From positions 124,001 through 188,000 of the forward strand of contig NZ_OBMT01000006.1 of NCBI RefSeq assembly GCF_900217815.1: DNA of 64,000 nucleotides. Direction: 5' to 3'. Below the pieces are notes generated by a model, which was given only the letters and a program-made list of their open reading frames with translations, searched no databases and was not told where the DNA came from. A program made the position numbers and the translations under genes. Numbering within the stretch: position 1 is the stretch's first letter; every line of letters begins with the position of its first letter. Shown one piece after another: positions 1 through 8,860 of the stretch. The stretch comes from Rhodobacter maris. Lineage in GTDB: Bacteria; Pseudomonadota; Alphaproteobacteria; Rhodobacterales; Rhodobacteraceae.

Positions 1-876
1 CAGATGTTCGTGGTGCAGACGCGCGGCATCGACGTTTCGGTCGGCGCGATCGCAGGCCTCTCGGCGGTGATCTTCGGCTTTGCGCTGAACGCGGGTCTTC
101 CGCTGCCGCTCGCCATGCTCTGCGCGCTCGCCACCGGCGCCGCCGCGGGGGCGGTGAACGCGGTGGGCGTGGTCTTTGTCGGCATTCCGCCGATCATCAT
201 GACGCTCGGCACGCTCGGCGCTTACCGCGGCTTCATGCGGGTGCTGACGGGCGGAAGCTGGATCGAGTCGATCCCGCAAAGCATCAAGAGCTTTGCCGTC
301 ACCCGCTATCTGCATGTGCCGCTGATGGTCTGGGCCGTTGCCGTGCTGGTGATCGTGGTGGCCGTGCTGCTCTGGCGGGTGCGCGCCGCGCGCAACTTCT
401 ATGCGGTGGGGGACAATGCCGATGGCGCCTATCTCCTCGGCATCAACGTCAAGGCCACGCGCTTTGCCGCCTTCACCCTCTCGGGCCTCTTTGCGGGGGC
501 GGCGGCCATCGTCTTTGTCGGCCAGATCGGCTTTGTGCCGATGCAGACCGGCAACGGGCAGGAACTCAAGGCGATTGCGGCCGTGGTGCTCGGCGGCGTC
601 AGCCTGATGGGCGGCACCGGCACGGTCTGGTCGGCGGTGATCGGCGCGCTGTTCCTGACGGCAGTCGATTCCATGATGATCTTCCTGCATGTGCCGGGAA
701 GCTGGAACAATGCCGTGGCGGGCGCCGTGCTCCTTGGCATCGTTGTCTTTGACTACCTGATCCGCCGCACCGTCCATAACCGTCAACTCGCCGCCCGTGC
801 CGCCGAGATGCGCCGTGCCGAGGCGGATCAGGAGCGCGCCTCCTCTGCCACCAAAACCCGGGAGATGGCATCGTGA
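1..876 (+). CDS. lsrC: AI-2 ABC transporter permease LsrC (5' truncated by window)
   Basis: Inner-membrane permease of the Lsr importer, which brings autoinducer-2 (AI-2) into the cytoplasm. The reading frame is open to the first base, so the N-terminus lies outside the window; about 291 residues remain of a family usually near 340. The protein is a run of hydrophobic helices. It carries segments typical of LsrC, such as the stretch RGIDVSVGAIAGL near the visible start and GDNADGAYLLGIN in the middle loop. The next gene starts inside its last codons (TGA at 874-876 overlaps a GTG at 873), so the two permeases are translationally coupled. Assignment as LsrC rather than a generic ribose permease rests on the neighbouring lsrD, lsrB and lsrF. 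Confidence 0.9.
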   Translation, partial: QMFVVQTRGIDVSVGAIAGLSAVIFGFALNAGLPLPLAMLCALATGAAAGAVNAVGVVFVGIPPIIMTLGTLGAYRGFMRVLTGGSWIESIPQSIKSFAVTRYLHVPLMVWAVAVLVIVVAVLLWRVRAARNFYAVGDNADGAYLLGINVKATRFAAFTLSGLFAGAAAIVFVGQIGFVPMQTGNGQELKAIAAVVLGGVSLMGGTGTVWSAVIGALFLTAVDSMMIFLHVPGSWNNAVAGAVLLGIVVFDYLIRRTVHNRQLAARAAEMRRAEADQERASSATKTREMAS

Positions 877-1925
877 AACACTCTGTCTTCAAGAGCTGGG
901 AGGCGATGCTGGCCGTCGTGCTGGTGGTCGAGCTTGGCGTCCTTGGCCTGATCAACCCCGCCTTCCTCAATGTCGAGAACCTGCTCTTTTCCACCTCGGA
1001 TTTCGCGCATGTGATCATTTGCGCGGTGGGGCTGACGCTGGTGATCATGACCGGGGGCATGGACATTTCCGGCGTCTCGGTGATGGGGCTCTCCTCGATC
1101 GTGCTCGGCCTTGCCTATGTGGCGGGGGTGCCGATCTGGGGCGGCGTGGCGCTTGCGCTCGTGGTCGGGCTCTGTGCCGGGGCCTTCAATGGTGCGGTGA
1201 TCGCCAAGACCGACGTGAACCCGCTCGTGATCACGCTCGCCATGCTCTTCTTCTACGCCGGGCTCGCCTCGGGTCTGCCGACGCTGCTCGACATGATGGG
1301 CTTTGCCGTGGCCGGGGCAGGGGGATTTGAGGCCTATCAATACGAGGGCATCTCGGGCCTGCCGAAAACCTTCACCTGGGTCGGCACGGGGGCGCTTGGC
1401 TGGGTGCCGGTGCCGCTGATCATCACCGTGACCCTCGCGGCGGGCGCCACCTGGCTCATGCATCGCACCCGCTTTGGCCGGTTCCTGAAGCTGATCGGTG
1501 TCTCCGATCCGGTGGCGCGCTTTACCGGCGTGCCGGTGACGCGGACGCTCGTGACCGTCTATGCGCTCAACGGCTTTGCCTGTGCCGTCGCGGGGCTCGT
1601 GCTGAGCGCCTATTTCACCTCGGCCCGCGCCGATCTGGGGGCGGAGGCGCTTTTGAACATCATCACCGCCGTGGTGCTGGGCGGCTCGTCGATCTACGGC
1701 GGGCAGGGCTCGGTGCTGGGCACCTTCCTTGCGGGGCTGGTGCTCGGTTTCCTGCGCCAAGGGCTTCTGGCGCTCGGCATCAGCTCGGATGTCGTGCCGG
1801 TGATCGTCGGCGTGCTGCTGATCGGATCGGTGGCGCTGAAAATCGGTATGGGGGTGCTGGCCAGCCGGCGCGCCAACCGCACCGCCTATGAAGCAGAGCT
1901 TCGGGCGGTGGGAGGAAATGGCTGA
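873..1925 (+). CDS. lsrD: AI-2 ABC transporter permease LsrD
   Basis: Second transmembrane subunit of the AI-2 importer, expected to pair with LsrC, with an ATPase LsrA upstream of the window and with LsrB. It has 350 residues and multiple hydrophobic helices. A glycine-rich cytoplasmic loop follows [14 protein letters not shown], as in the sugar-permease family. The start is a GTG that overlaps the lsrC stop codon, and the start codon of the frame coincides with the [11 protein letters not shown]-terminus. LsrC and LsrD are close paralogues, so the C and D labels follow gene order. Two GC-rich hairpins separate it from lsrB. Confidence 0.9.
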   Translation: MKHSVFKSWEAMLAVVLVVELGVLGLINPAFLNVENLLFSTSDFAHVIICAVGLTLVIMTGGMDISGVSVMGLSSIVLGLAYVAGVPIWGGVALALVVGLCAGAFNGAVIAKTDVNPLVITLAMLFFYAGLASGLPTLLDMMGFAVAGAGGFEAYQYEGISGLPKTFTWVGTGALGWVPVPLIITVTLAAGATWLMHRTRFGRFLKLIGVSDPVARFTGVPVTRTLVTVYALNGFACAVAGLVLSAYFTSARADLGAEALLNIITAVVLGGSSIYGGQGSVLGTFLAGLVLGFLRQGLLALGISSDVVPVIVGVLLIGSVALKIGMGVLASRRANRTAYEAELRAVGGNG

Positions 1926-1972
1926 CGCCCGTGCCGGGCGTTGGCCGCAGAGGCCGGGGCTGTGGCCCCGGC
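1925..1972 (+). other. Tandem hairpins between lsrD and lsrB
   Basis: Two perfect inverted repeats sit between the permease and binding-protein genes. A 7-bp stem pairs 1925-1931 with 1935-1941, and an 8-bp stem pairs 1953-1960 with 1965-1972. No T-run follows, so they are unlikely to be strong terminators. Such hairpins often protect the binding-protein mRNA or attenuate read-through (inference). Confidence 0.5.
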
Positions 1973-1998
1973 AGGGAAGACCAAGCGGAGGAACTACC

Positions 1999-3033
1999 AT
2001 GACTTTCGGACGTATCGTGACCGGGCTTGCCATTGCCTCGCTCACCACGGCGCTCACCACCTTCTCGGCCAGCGCCGACGGGTCGCGCGTCGCCTTCATC
2101 CCGAAGCTGACCGGGGTCGGCTTCTTTGAAAGCGGCGGCAAGGGCGCGCTCGAGATGGGCAAGACGCTCGGCATCGACGTGAAATATGACGGGCCGAGCG
2201 AGGCCTCTGTCTCGGGTCAGGTCGAATTCATCAACAACTTCGTCAATCAGGGCTACAACGCCATCGCAATCTCGGCGCTCTCGCCCGAGGGGCTGTGTGA
2301 ATCGCTCAAACGCGCGATGGACAAGGGCGTGAAAGTGCTGACCTGGGACAGTGACACCACCCCCGCCTGCCGCAGCTACTACATCGACCAGGGCACGCCC
2401 GCCCAGCTTGGCGCGCTGCTCGTTCAGATGACCGCCGAGCAGATGGACGACCCGACCGCGCCGAAGAAAGTGGCTTTCCACTATTCCTCGCCGACGGTGA
2501 CGGACCAGAACCAATGGGCCGAAGAGGCGAAGGCGATCATCGCACGCGATTATCCGAGCTGGGAAATCGTCGCGACCGAATTCTCCAACCAGGATGCGCA
2601 AAAGGCCGTGCAGGTGCCGACCGCGCTCTACCAGACCTATCCCGATCTCGACGCGATCATCTGCCCCGATGCGAACGCCCTTCCGGGCTCCGCGCAGGCG
2701 GCTGAAAACCTCGGGCTTGGCGGCTCGATCATCGTCACCGGCTTCTCGACGCCCAACACCATGCGGCAATATGTCAAGTCCGGCACGGTGAAGGAATTCG
2801 GCCTCTGGGATGTGGTCATGCAGGGCAAACTTGCCGTCTATGTGGCTGATCAGCTTGCAAATGGTGCCAATTGGGCCATCGGCGACAAGCTCGACGTGCC
2901 CGGCGTCGGCACCGTTGAAATCTCTCCCAACTCGGTGCAGGGCTATGACTATGAAGCACCGAACAACGGCATCATCCTGTTGCCGGAACGCACCGTCTTC
3001 ACCGCCGAGAATATCGACAACTTCGATTTCTGA
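1999..3033 (+). CDS. lsrB: AI-2 substrate-binding protein LsrB
   Basis: Periplasmic receptor that captures AI-2 and hands it to LsrCD. The protein has 344 residues with a clear signal peptide (hydrophobic residues 6-20, cleavage near SASA-DG). The start at 1999 is chosen because AGCGGAGGAAC lies just upstream; an in-frame extension to 1888 would overlap lsrD and mask the signal peptide. Long stretches are nearly identical to enteric LsrB as I recall it, including [46 protein letters not shown] and [11 protein letters not shown]. Functional LsrB receptors are known from Rhodobacter sphaeroides and Sinorhizobium. The similarity spans the ligand pocket (WDSD and PDANA segments), which supports AI-2 rather than ribose as ligand. 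Confidence 0.95.
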   Translation: MTFGRIVTGLAIASLTTALTTFSASADGSRVAFIPKLTGVGFFESGGKGALEMGKTLGIDVKYDGPSEASVSGQVEFINNFVNQGYNAIAISALSPEGLCESLKRAMDKGVKVLTWDSDTTPACRSYYIDQGTPAQLGALLVQMTAEQMDDPTAPKKVAFHYSSPTVTDQNQWAEEAKAIIARDYPSWEIVATEFSNQDAQKAVQVPTALYQTYPDLDAIICPDANALPGSAQAAENLGLGGSIIVTGFSTPNTMRQYVKSGTVKEFGLWDVVMQGKLAVYVADQLANGANWAIGDKLDVPGVGTVEISPNSVQGYDYEAPNNGIILLPERTVFTAENIDNFDF

Positions 3034-3042
3034 GGCGTGATC

Positions 3043-3069
3043 CCCGCCGCCCGCCCCCCGGGCGGCGGG
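3043..3069 (+). other. Strong hairpin between lsrB and lsrF
   Basis: A perfect 11-bp GC stem pairs 3043-3053 with 3059-3069 around a five-C loop, nine bases after the lsrB stop. There is no T-tract. It is placed to protect the 3' end of the lsrB message or partly stop transcription, giving more binding protein than LsrF (inference). Confidence 0.6.
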
Positions 3070-3133
3070 TTCCATGACCCCGGCCGGTGCGCTCGCGCGT
3101 GCCGGCCAGAATCTGCCAATGAAAGGATCCTCC

Positions 3134-4015
3134 ATGGCCGATCTCGACGACATCAAGGAAGGCAAGGATTTCGGGCTCGACAAGCCGGCCGACCTGCAGG
3201 GCTTCTATCTCAAAGGGGCCGCCCATTACGATTGGGGCATGAAGAACCGCCTTTCCCGGATCTTCAACCCGAAGACCGGCCGCACCGTGATGCTGGCCTT
3301 TGACCACGGCTATTTCCAGGGCCCGGCGACCGGGCTGGAGCGGATGGATCTCAATATCCTGCCGCTGTGCGACTATGCCGATGTGCTGATGTGCACGCGC
3401 GGCGCGCTGCGCTCGACCGTGCCGCCGACCAACACCAAACCGGTGGCGCTGCGCTGCTCGGGCGGCAACTCGATCCTGACCGAGCTTTCGAACGAGACCG
3501 TCGCGGTGGAAATCGAGGATGCGATCCGGCTCGGCGTCTGCGCGATGGCGGCGCAGGTCTATATCGGCTCGGAATATGAGCACAAGTCGATCACCAACGT
3601 GCTCAAGCTGATCGACACCGGCACCCGCTACGGCATCCCGACGCTCGCGGTGACCGGGGTTGGCAAGGACATGGCGCGCGACGCGCGCTATTTCGGCCTC
3701 GCCACCCGGATCGCGGCCGAGCTCGGCGCGCATTACGTGAAGACCTACTTTGTCGAAGAGGGCTTCGAGAAGGTCGCCGCAGGCTGCCCGGTGCCGCTCG
3801 TGATCGCCGGTGGCAAGAAGCTCCCCGAGCTTGAAGCGCTTGAAATGGCGTATAAAGCCATTGATCAGGGCGCGGCGGGCGTCGACATGGGCCGCAACAT
3901 CTTCCAGTCGGAAGCGCCGATTGCGATGATTCAGGCGGTGACCAAGGTGGTGCATGAGAACTTCACCGCCAAGGAAGCCTATCAGCTCTTCCTCGATCTC
4001 AAACAGGCCGGCTGA
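3134..4015 (+). CDS. lsrF: 3-hydroxy-5-phosphonooxypentane-2,4-dione thiolase LsrF
   Basis: Cytoplasmic class I aldolase-like thiolase that acts late in phospho-AI-2 breakdown, transferring an acetyl group from the phosphorylated dione to CoA. It has 293 residues, close to the E. coli enzyme. The start [13 protein letters not shown] matches the enteric N-terminus and follows AAAGGA; upstream in-frame starts at 3074 and 3122 are less likely. Conserved segments include [39 protein letters not shown] (probable Schiff-base lysine region) and [10 protein letters not shown]. No lsrG, lsrK or lsrR is visible downstream; they may lie upstream of the window. Confidence 0.94.
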   Translation: MADLDDIKEGKDFGLDKPADLQGFYLKGAAHYDWGMKNRLSRIFNPKTGRTVMLAFDHGYFQGPATGLERMDLNILPLCDYADVLMCTRGALRSTVPPTNTKPVALRCSGGNSILTELSNETVAVEIEDAIRLGVCAMAAQVYIGSEYEHKSITNVLKLIDTGTRYGIPTLAVTGVGKDMARDARYFGLATRIAAELGAHYVKTYFVEEGFEKVAAGCPVPLVIAGGKKLPELEALEMAYKAIDQGAAGVDMGRNIFQSEAPIAMIQAVTKVVHENFTAKEAYQLFLDLKQAG

Positions 4016-4038
4016 TCCACTCACGAGGCAGCCGTGCC

Positions 4039-4080
4039 GGGCGCCCCGAGCCTCTGGCTCCGGGGCGCCCACATTTTTTT
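4039..4080 (+). terminator. Rho-independent terminator of the lsr operon
   Basis: A 10-bp GC stem (4039-4048 with 4061-4070) encloses a second small stem (4049-4052 with 4056-4059). ACA and seven Ts follow. The T-run overlaps the TAA stop codon of the convergent SHMT-like gene (4079-4081), so the two transcription units abut without spare sequence. Confidence 0.9.
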
Positions 4081-5401
4081 AGCCGTGCAGGAAGTGCAGT
4101 GCGGTGAAGTCGCGCCGCCATGCCGCCACCTCGGCGGCGAGCGCCGCGGGATCATTGGCGCGCAGCGCTTTCGCGATCAACCCCGCCATCCGCGGCATCT
4201 CGGCCGGGGTCAGGCCAAAGCGGCAGATTTCGGGCGTGCCGAAGCGCAGCCCGTTGAGATCCCCCGCCACCGGATCGCGCGGCAGCCCGATGCCGCAGGC
4301 AAGGAACCCGGCTTGGCGAAGCTTCCGTGCGGCGGCCTGCCCGCCGCCCAGATCCGCCGCCTCAAGCGCGAATTGATGCGAGCCGGTGATGCCCTGCGCG
4401 GTGCGGAACGGGGTGAGCCCCTCGGCTTCGAGGGCCGCGGCGAGGGCCTGCGCCATCGCCACCATCCGCGCCGCATAGGCTTGGCCGAAATCGCGCCAAT
4501 CCAGCAAGCCCACCGCCAGCGCCGCCACCCGGCCCGCGTCGAAATTCGCGGTGAGGCCGGGATAGGCGATTGCCTCGAGCCGCTCGGCCAGGGCCGGGTC
4601 ATTCGTCAGCACAAGCCCGCCCGCAGGCCCGCCAAGGCTCTTGTAGGTGCTCATCGTCATCAGATCCGCGCCCTGCGCCAGCGGATCGGGGAAGACCCCG
4701 CCCGCGATCATGCCGCATTGATGCGCGGCATCGAAGAGCAGCTTTGCCCCCACCTCGTCGCAGATCGCGCGCAAGGCGGGCACCGGATGCGCCCAGAGGT
4801 TCAAGCTCTGCCCGATCGTGATCAGCTTCGGGCGCACCTGCCGCGCAAGCGCCGCGAGCCCTTGCAAATCAACCGTGTAGCCATCCGCATCGACCGGCGC
4901 CTCGAAGATTTCGAGCCCGTAGAGCCCGGCAGCGCCCGCGGCATGGTGGGTGACATGGCCCGCAATCGCGGCAGGCGGCGCGATGATCGCATCACCGGGC
5001 GCGCAGGTCGCCATGAAGGCATAAAGGTTTGCCAGCGCGCCGGAGCCAACACGGATCTCGGCAAAACGGGCCGAAAACACCGCGCAGGCGAGATCTTGGG
5101 CGATCACCTCGATCTCCTCGATCGCCTCCAGCCCGGTTTCGTATTTCTCGCCCGGATAGCCGAGCGAGGGGCGTGTACCGAGCCCGGCAGACAGCAGCGC
5201 CTCTGCGCGCGGGTTCATCACATTGGTGGCGGGGTTGAGGTTGAAACAATCGCGCTCGTGGATCTCGCGGCTCCTGGCGGCGAGGGCCTCGATCCGGGCC
5301 GTAAGCGTGGCGCTTGGTGCGCCGTCGAGGGCCGTTTCAATCTCGGCAATGCGGGTCTTTGCGGCTTCGGGAAGCCAAGGGCGGGGGGCGGATGCGGTCA
5401 T
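4079..5401 (-). CDS. Serine hydroxymethyltransferase-like PLP enzyme
   Basis: Fold-type I pyridoxal-phosphate enzyme of the SHMT superfamily, 440 residues. Visible landmarks are GYPGEKYETG (81-90, the GYPGKRYYGG block of SHMT), DAAHQCGMIAGG with Asp224 and His227 facing the cofactor ring, and STYKSLGGPAGG with Lys254 as the expected Schiff-base lysine. The start at 5401 follows GGAGAC; an ATG at 5413 is weaker. The lysine motif differs from the THKTLRGPRGG of true GlyA, so this is probably a paralogue acting on another amino acid, for example an alpha-methylserine or beta-hydroxy amino acid enzyme (inference). Its position next to lsr gives no firm clue to substrate. Confidence 0.8.
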   Translation of the reverse strand: MTASAPRPWLPEAAKTRIAEIETALDGAPSATLTARIEALAARSREIHERDCFNLNPATNVMNPRAEALLSAGLGTRPSLGYPGEKYETGLEAIEEIEVIAQDLACAVFSARFAEIRVGSGALANLYAFMATCAPGDAIIAPPAAIAGHVTHHAAGAAGLYGLEIFEAPVDADGYTVDLQGLAALARQVRPKLITIGQSLNLWAHPVPALRAICDEVGAKLLFDAAHQCGMIAGGVFPDPLAQGADLMTMSTYKSLGGPAGGLVLTNDPALAERLEAIAYPGLTANFDAGRVAALAVGLLDWRDFGQAYAARMVAMAQALAAALEAEGLTPFRTAQGITGSHQFALEAADLGGGQAAARKLRQAGFLACGIGLPRDPVAGDLNGLRFGTPEICRFGLTPAEMPRMAGLIAKALRANDPAALAAEVAAWRRDFTALHFLHG

Positions 5402-5470
5402 CGGGGTCTCCATCTCGATGGCGCCACTCTCTGCCCGCACGGGGGCCGCCGCAAGGGCGTTTGCACCGCC

Positions 5471-8400
5471 TCAGCGGGGCATTTCAACCACGTTCACGCC
5501 GGGGATCTGCGCGCGCGCGAGCGCAACAAGATGCGCGTGATGGGTGAAGAGAATGGCTTGCCCGACCGTGCCGATCCCCGCGCAAAGGGTCAGCGCGGCG
5601 CGGGCGCGGGTGTCGTCAAACGTTTCCATGATATCGTCGAGGATCATCGGCAGCGGCCCCGCCTCGCGGGCAAAGTTGCGATACCCGGCCAGACGAAGCG
5701 CGAAATAGAGCTGCCCCATCGTCCCCGTCGACATCATCTCGACCGGCACCGGCGTGCCATCGGGGCGCAACCCCACGAGCTTGTCGCCTGCCGCCTCGGA
5801 CCAGACATCGACCCCCGTCCAGGCCGGCGCGGTCATTGCCACGAAAGCCGCTTCGACATCGCGCAGCATGCTCGATCGCCGCTCGGCGGCAAGCCGGCGC
5901 AGCGCGCCCCGCGCCGCCAGAACGCCCAGCTGCGCGAGCGCCGCAGCGCGTGCCCCCTCGCGCAGTTCCTCCAGCACAACGGCCTGTTCGGTGACGAGGT
6001 CACCGCGCTCGGCGGCGCCGAAAGCCTCGCGCCAGAGCCGGTCCGCCTCGACCTTGACATCGCGTGCCCGGTCGCGCTCGGCTTGTGCCTCCGCGAGCGC
6101 CCGGGCCAGCGCCTCGGCCCGGCTCGGGTCGGGAAGCCGCCTCTGCTCCGCCTCGAAAAGCGCTGCATCAACCCCCGCGCGCGCCGCTGCGCGACGCGCG
6201 TTTGCGGCGCGCAATTCGGTGCGCAGATTGTCGCGCTGGCCCAGTGCCGCGATGCGCTGCGCCGGCGCAAGCGCGCCTCCCTCCTGGCCCTCGAAAGCGG
6301 TGGCGAGCGCAGCCTGCGCGGCCCGCAGCTCCATCTGCGCGGCCTCAAGGCTCGCGCGCGCCTCGGCTTCTGCGGCGGCCTCGGCGGTGCGCGCACGCGC
6401 CTGCACCTGCGCCGAGGCAAGACGCAGGCGGGCGGTGTCGATGAGCGCAAGCGGGTCGTCCGGATCGCGGCCGAGGATCCGCGCGATCTGGGTGCTTCCC
6501 GCTGCAAGGGCGGCGATCGCTCCGCTCAGCGCTTCGATGCGTTGCGCAAGCGCCCCGGTTTTTTCTTCCAGACGCTGGAGCGCGCGCAGATCGGGCAGGG
6601 CGGCCAGCACCGCTTCAGCGTCGCGCTGCGGCAGTGCCAGCGGGCGAGTGAGCCCGGCCAGCGCCTGATCGGCCTCTTCGCGGGCCACTGCCGCGGCCGC
6701 GCAGGCGGCCGTGAGTTTTTCCAGCGCCTGCGCGTCGGCCTGCCAGCGGGTCCAGGCGCTGCGCATTGGCGTCTGCATCACGAGTGCCGCCTCGGCGCGG
6801 GGCGCAAGGGTGTCGGGCGTGGCCTCGATCTCCGCGGCGGCGGCCGCCGCCGAGAGCGCGGATGCGGCGCGGGCGCGCTGTGTCGCCGCGGCTTCGTAGG
6901 CTGCCTGCGCCGCCTCGACCGCCGCCGCCGCCGCCGCCGCTGCGGTGAGCGCGGCGTGGCGGGGGGCGAGCGCTTCGGGCGCGGTTTCCGGCGCGAGGCC
7001 GAGCGCCGTCGCAAGGCGCCGGGCCTGCGCGTCGTGTTCGGAAACTGCGTGCGATGCCGCGCGCGTCACCGCCGCGGCGGTTTGCGCGCGCGCTTCGGCA
7101 AGTGCCAGCGTGCGCTCTGCCTGTGCCAGAGCCTGCCGCGCCTCGGCGCCGGTCAGATAATGCGCGCGCGCCGCATCGTCGGCCTGCATCGCCGCGGCAA
7201 AAGCCTCTGCCGTCGTGGCCTCGAGGGCGGCCCGATGGCGGGTCCAGGCCTGATCGCGGAGGCGCCGCGTCACTTCGATCTGCGCAGCATCCGTGCTTTC
7301 GGGCGCGGCGCGGACGGCGGCGCAAAGCGCCTGCGCTTCAGCATATTCCGCCGCGCGGGCCTGCCCGTCGCGCTCGGCGGTGACCAGATCGGCCCGCGCC
7401 GCCGAAATCGCCTGCACCAGGTGCACAAGCGTCTCCGGGGCGGGCAAACCGGCGGCAACCCGCGCCGACCAGTCAGCCGGCAGCGCCGCACTCGCGGTGC
7501 CAAGCTGGGCTCGCGCCTGCGCAAGCCGCTCTTCTTCCCGGGTGAGATCGGCCCGGGTGGAAAACTGGCGCAACGCCGCCTCGAGCGTGGAAAGATCTTT
7601 GGGCGCAGCAGGTTGCACGCCGATTTTCGCTTTTGCCTCCGCATGGGCCGCGCGCAGGTTTTGCTCTTTTTGCGCGGCGTCCCGGGCCTGTTGCGCGGCC
7701 GCGCCCAGTGCTTCGAGCGCGGCCGGGGTCAACGCCAGATCTGCCGCCGCGGGCAGGTCCAGCCGGTTGCGCAACGCCGTGCGCTGCGCGTCGAACGTGG
7801 CCTGCTCCGCCTGGCGGCGCGCCAGATCCGTGCGGGCGGTGGCCGCGCGCGCCGTCAGCGGTGCGTCGTCGAGCTGCAAGGCATCGAGCCGGTCAAGCGC
7901 GAGGGCGAGGGCGGCGGCCTGCGGGTCTTCGGGATGCGCAGCAAGCGCGGTCGCATGGCGCGCGGCCTTGGTCTCGGCCTCGTGAGCGCGGGCTTCCTGC
8001 GCGCTGATGGTGGCGAGAAGCGCCGCCACCCGCTCGGCGGTGCCGGGGGCCAGATCCGGCCCGGCGGGGAGCTGGGCAAGCTGCATTTCGAGCTGCGCAA
8101 TCCCGGCGCTTTCGTGCTGCCAGATCGCGGCGGCCGCCCCTGCGGCCTGCGCATTGCGCGCGCCGATGAGCGCGGCCTCGGCGGTCTCGAAGGCGGTTTG
8201 GGCTTGCGCCCGTGCCGCGCCAAGGCGGTCGGCGCGGTCGGGTGTCAGCCGGGCGGCGCGCAGCTCGGCGGCGATCTGGGCGAGGCGCTCCTTGCCGGCG
8301 CGCAACACGCCGGAGCGGGCCCCGCGGCGGTGAAACGCATCGCTTTTTGCTGCCAGCCCGGCCAATGTCCCCGCCATCGAGGTCAGTCCTGACATGCCGG

Positions 8401-8860
8401 CATGAAGAAGCTGGCCCAGATCGCCCTGCGCGCCCGCGATCCGCGCGCCGCCCGCCCGCAACCCTGCATCGTCGAGCGAGAACCGCTCCAGATAGGCCTC
8501 GCGGCCGAGCCCGTGAAGCGCCGCGGCAAGGAGTGCTTCATCCACCGGGCGGCCCTCGGCATCGGTCAGGGATTGCGCGCGCTTGCCGGTACGGCGCAGC
8601 ACGATGGGGCCGCGCCCGGGCAGATCGAGCTCCGCGCCAATCAGCAGATCGGCCCGGTCGAAGCGGAAGGCATAGCGATGCTCGCGCGTCTTCATGCCGT
8701 AGAGAAGTTCGAGGAAGGCATTGAACGCGGTAGATTTTCCGGCCTCGTTCGGGCCGTGGATCAGGGTGACGTCGGGGCTGCCGGCCGGCGGTGCGGGCAG
8801 GCTCAGCCGGGCTTCGTGGAAGCGACCGTAGCGGATCAGATCGAGCCGGTTGAGCCGCAT
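5471..8860 (-). CDS. YhaN/SbcC-like AAA ATPase with long coiled coil
   Basis: Large (1129 aa) SMC/Rad50-type ATPase expected to work with the nuclease encoded just upstream. The N-terminus opens directly with an ATPase half-domain carrying Walker A GPNEAGKST at 36-44. The middle (about 200-1000) is alanine-, glutamate- and arginine-rich and looks like an extended coiled coil. The C-terminus carries the signature segment STGTMGQLYFALRLAG, Walker B PMILDDIMETFDD (near 1071-1083) and a His-loop FTHH. The ATG overlaps the stop of the nuclease gene (ATGA at 8858-8862). The AAA N-terminus without a zinc-hook motif that I could see favours the YhaN family over classical SbcC. Probable role: DNA end processing or repair. 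Confidence 0.88.
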   Translation of the reverse strand: MRLNRLDLIRYGRFHEARLSLPAPPAGSPDVTLIHGPNEAGKSTAFNAFLELLYGMKTREHRYAFRFDRADLLIGAELDLPGRGPIVLRRTGKRAQSLTDAEGRPVDEALLAAALHGLGREAYLERFSLDDAGLRAGGARIAGAQGDLGQLLHAGMSGLTSMAGTLAGLAAKSDAFHRRGARSGVLRAGKERLAQIAAELRAARLTPDRADRLGAARAQAQTAFETAEAALIGARNAQAAGAAAAIWQHESAGIAQLEMQLAQLPAGPDLAPGTAERVAALLATISAQEARAHEAETKAARHATALAAHPEDPQAAALALALDRLDALQLDDAPLTARAATARTDLARRQAEQATFDAQRTALRNRLDLPAAADLALTPAALEALGAAAQQARDAAQKEQNLRAAHAEAKAKIGVQPAAPKDLSTLEAALRQFSTRADLTREEERLAQARAQLGTASAALPADWSARVAAGLPAPETLVHLVQAISAARADLVTAERDGQARAAEYAEAQALCAAVRAAPESTDAAQIEVTRRLRDQAWTRHRAALEATTAEAFAAAMQADDAARAHYLTGAEARQALAQAERTLALAEARAQTAAAVTRAASHAVSEHDAQARRLATALGLAPETAPEALAPRHAALTAAAAAAAAVEAAQAAYEAAATQRARAASALSAAAAAAEIEATPDTLAPRAEAALVMQTPMRSAWTRWQADAQALEKLTAACAAAAVAREEADQALAGLTRPLALPQRDAEAVLAALPDLRALQRLEEKTGALAQRIEALSGAIAALAAGSTQIARILGRDPDDPLALIDTARLRLASAQVQARARTAEAAAEAEARASLEAAQMELRAAQAALATAFEGQEGGALAPAQRIAALGQRDNLRTELRAANARRAAARAGVDAALFEAEQRRLPDPSRAEALARALAEAQAERDRARDVKVEADRLWREAFGAAERGDLVTEQAVVLEELREGARAAALAQLGVLAARGALRRLAAERRSSMLRDVEAAFVAMTAPAWTGVDVWSEAAGDKLVGLRPDGTPVPVEMMSTGTMGQLYFALRLAGYRNFAREAGPLPMILDDIMETFDDTRARAALTLCAGIGTVGQAILFTHHAHLVALARAQIPGVNVVEMPR

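Noticed and set aside
4034-8392. A 1452-codon open frame on the plus strand, opposite the YhaN-like ATPase
   Set aside because: It is the antisense mirror of a GC-rich coding sequence, is low-complexity (Arg, Gly and Ala) and has no domain. The minus-strand frame has clear ATPase motifs.
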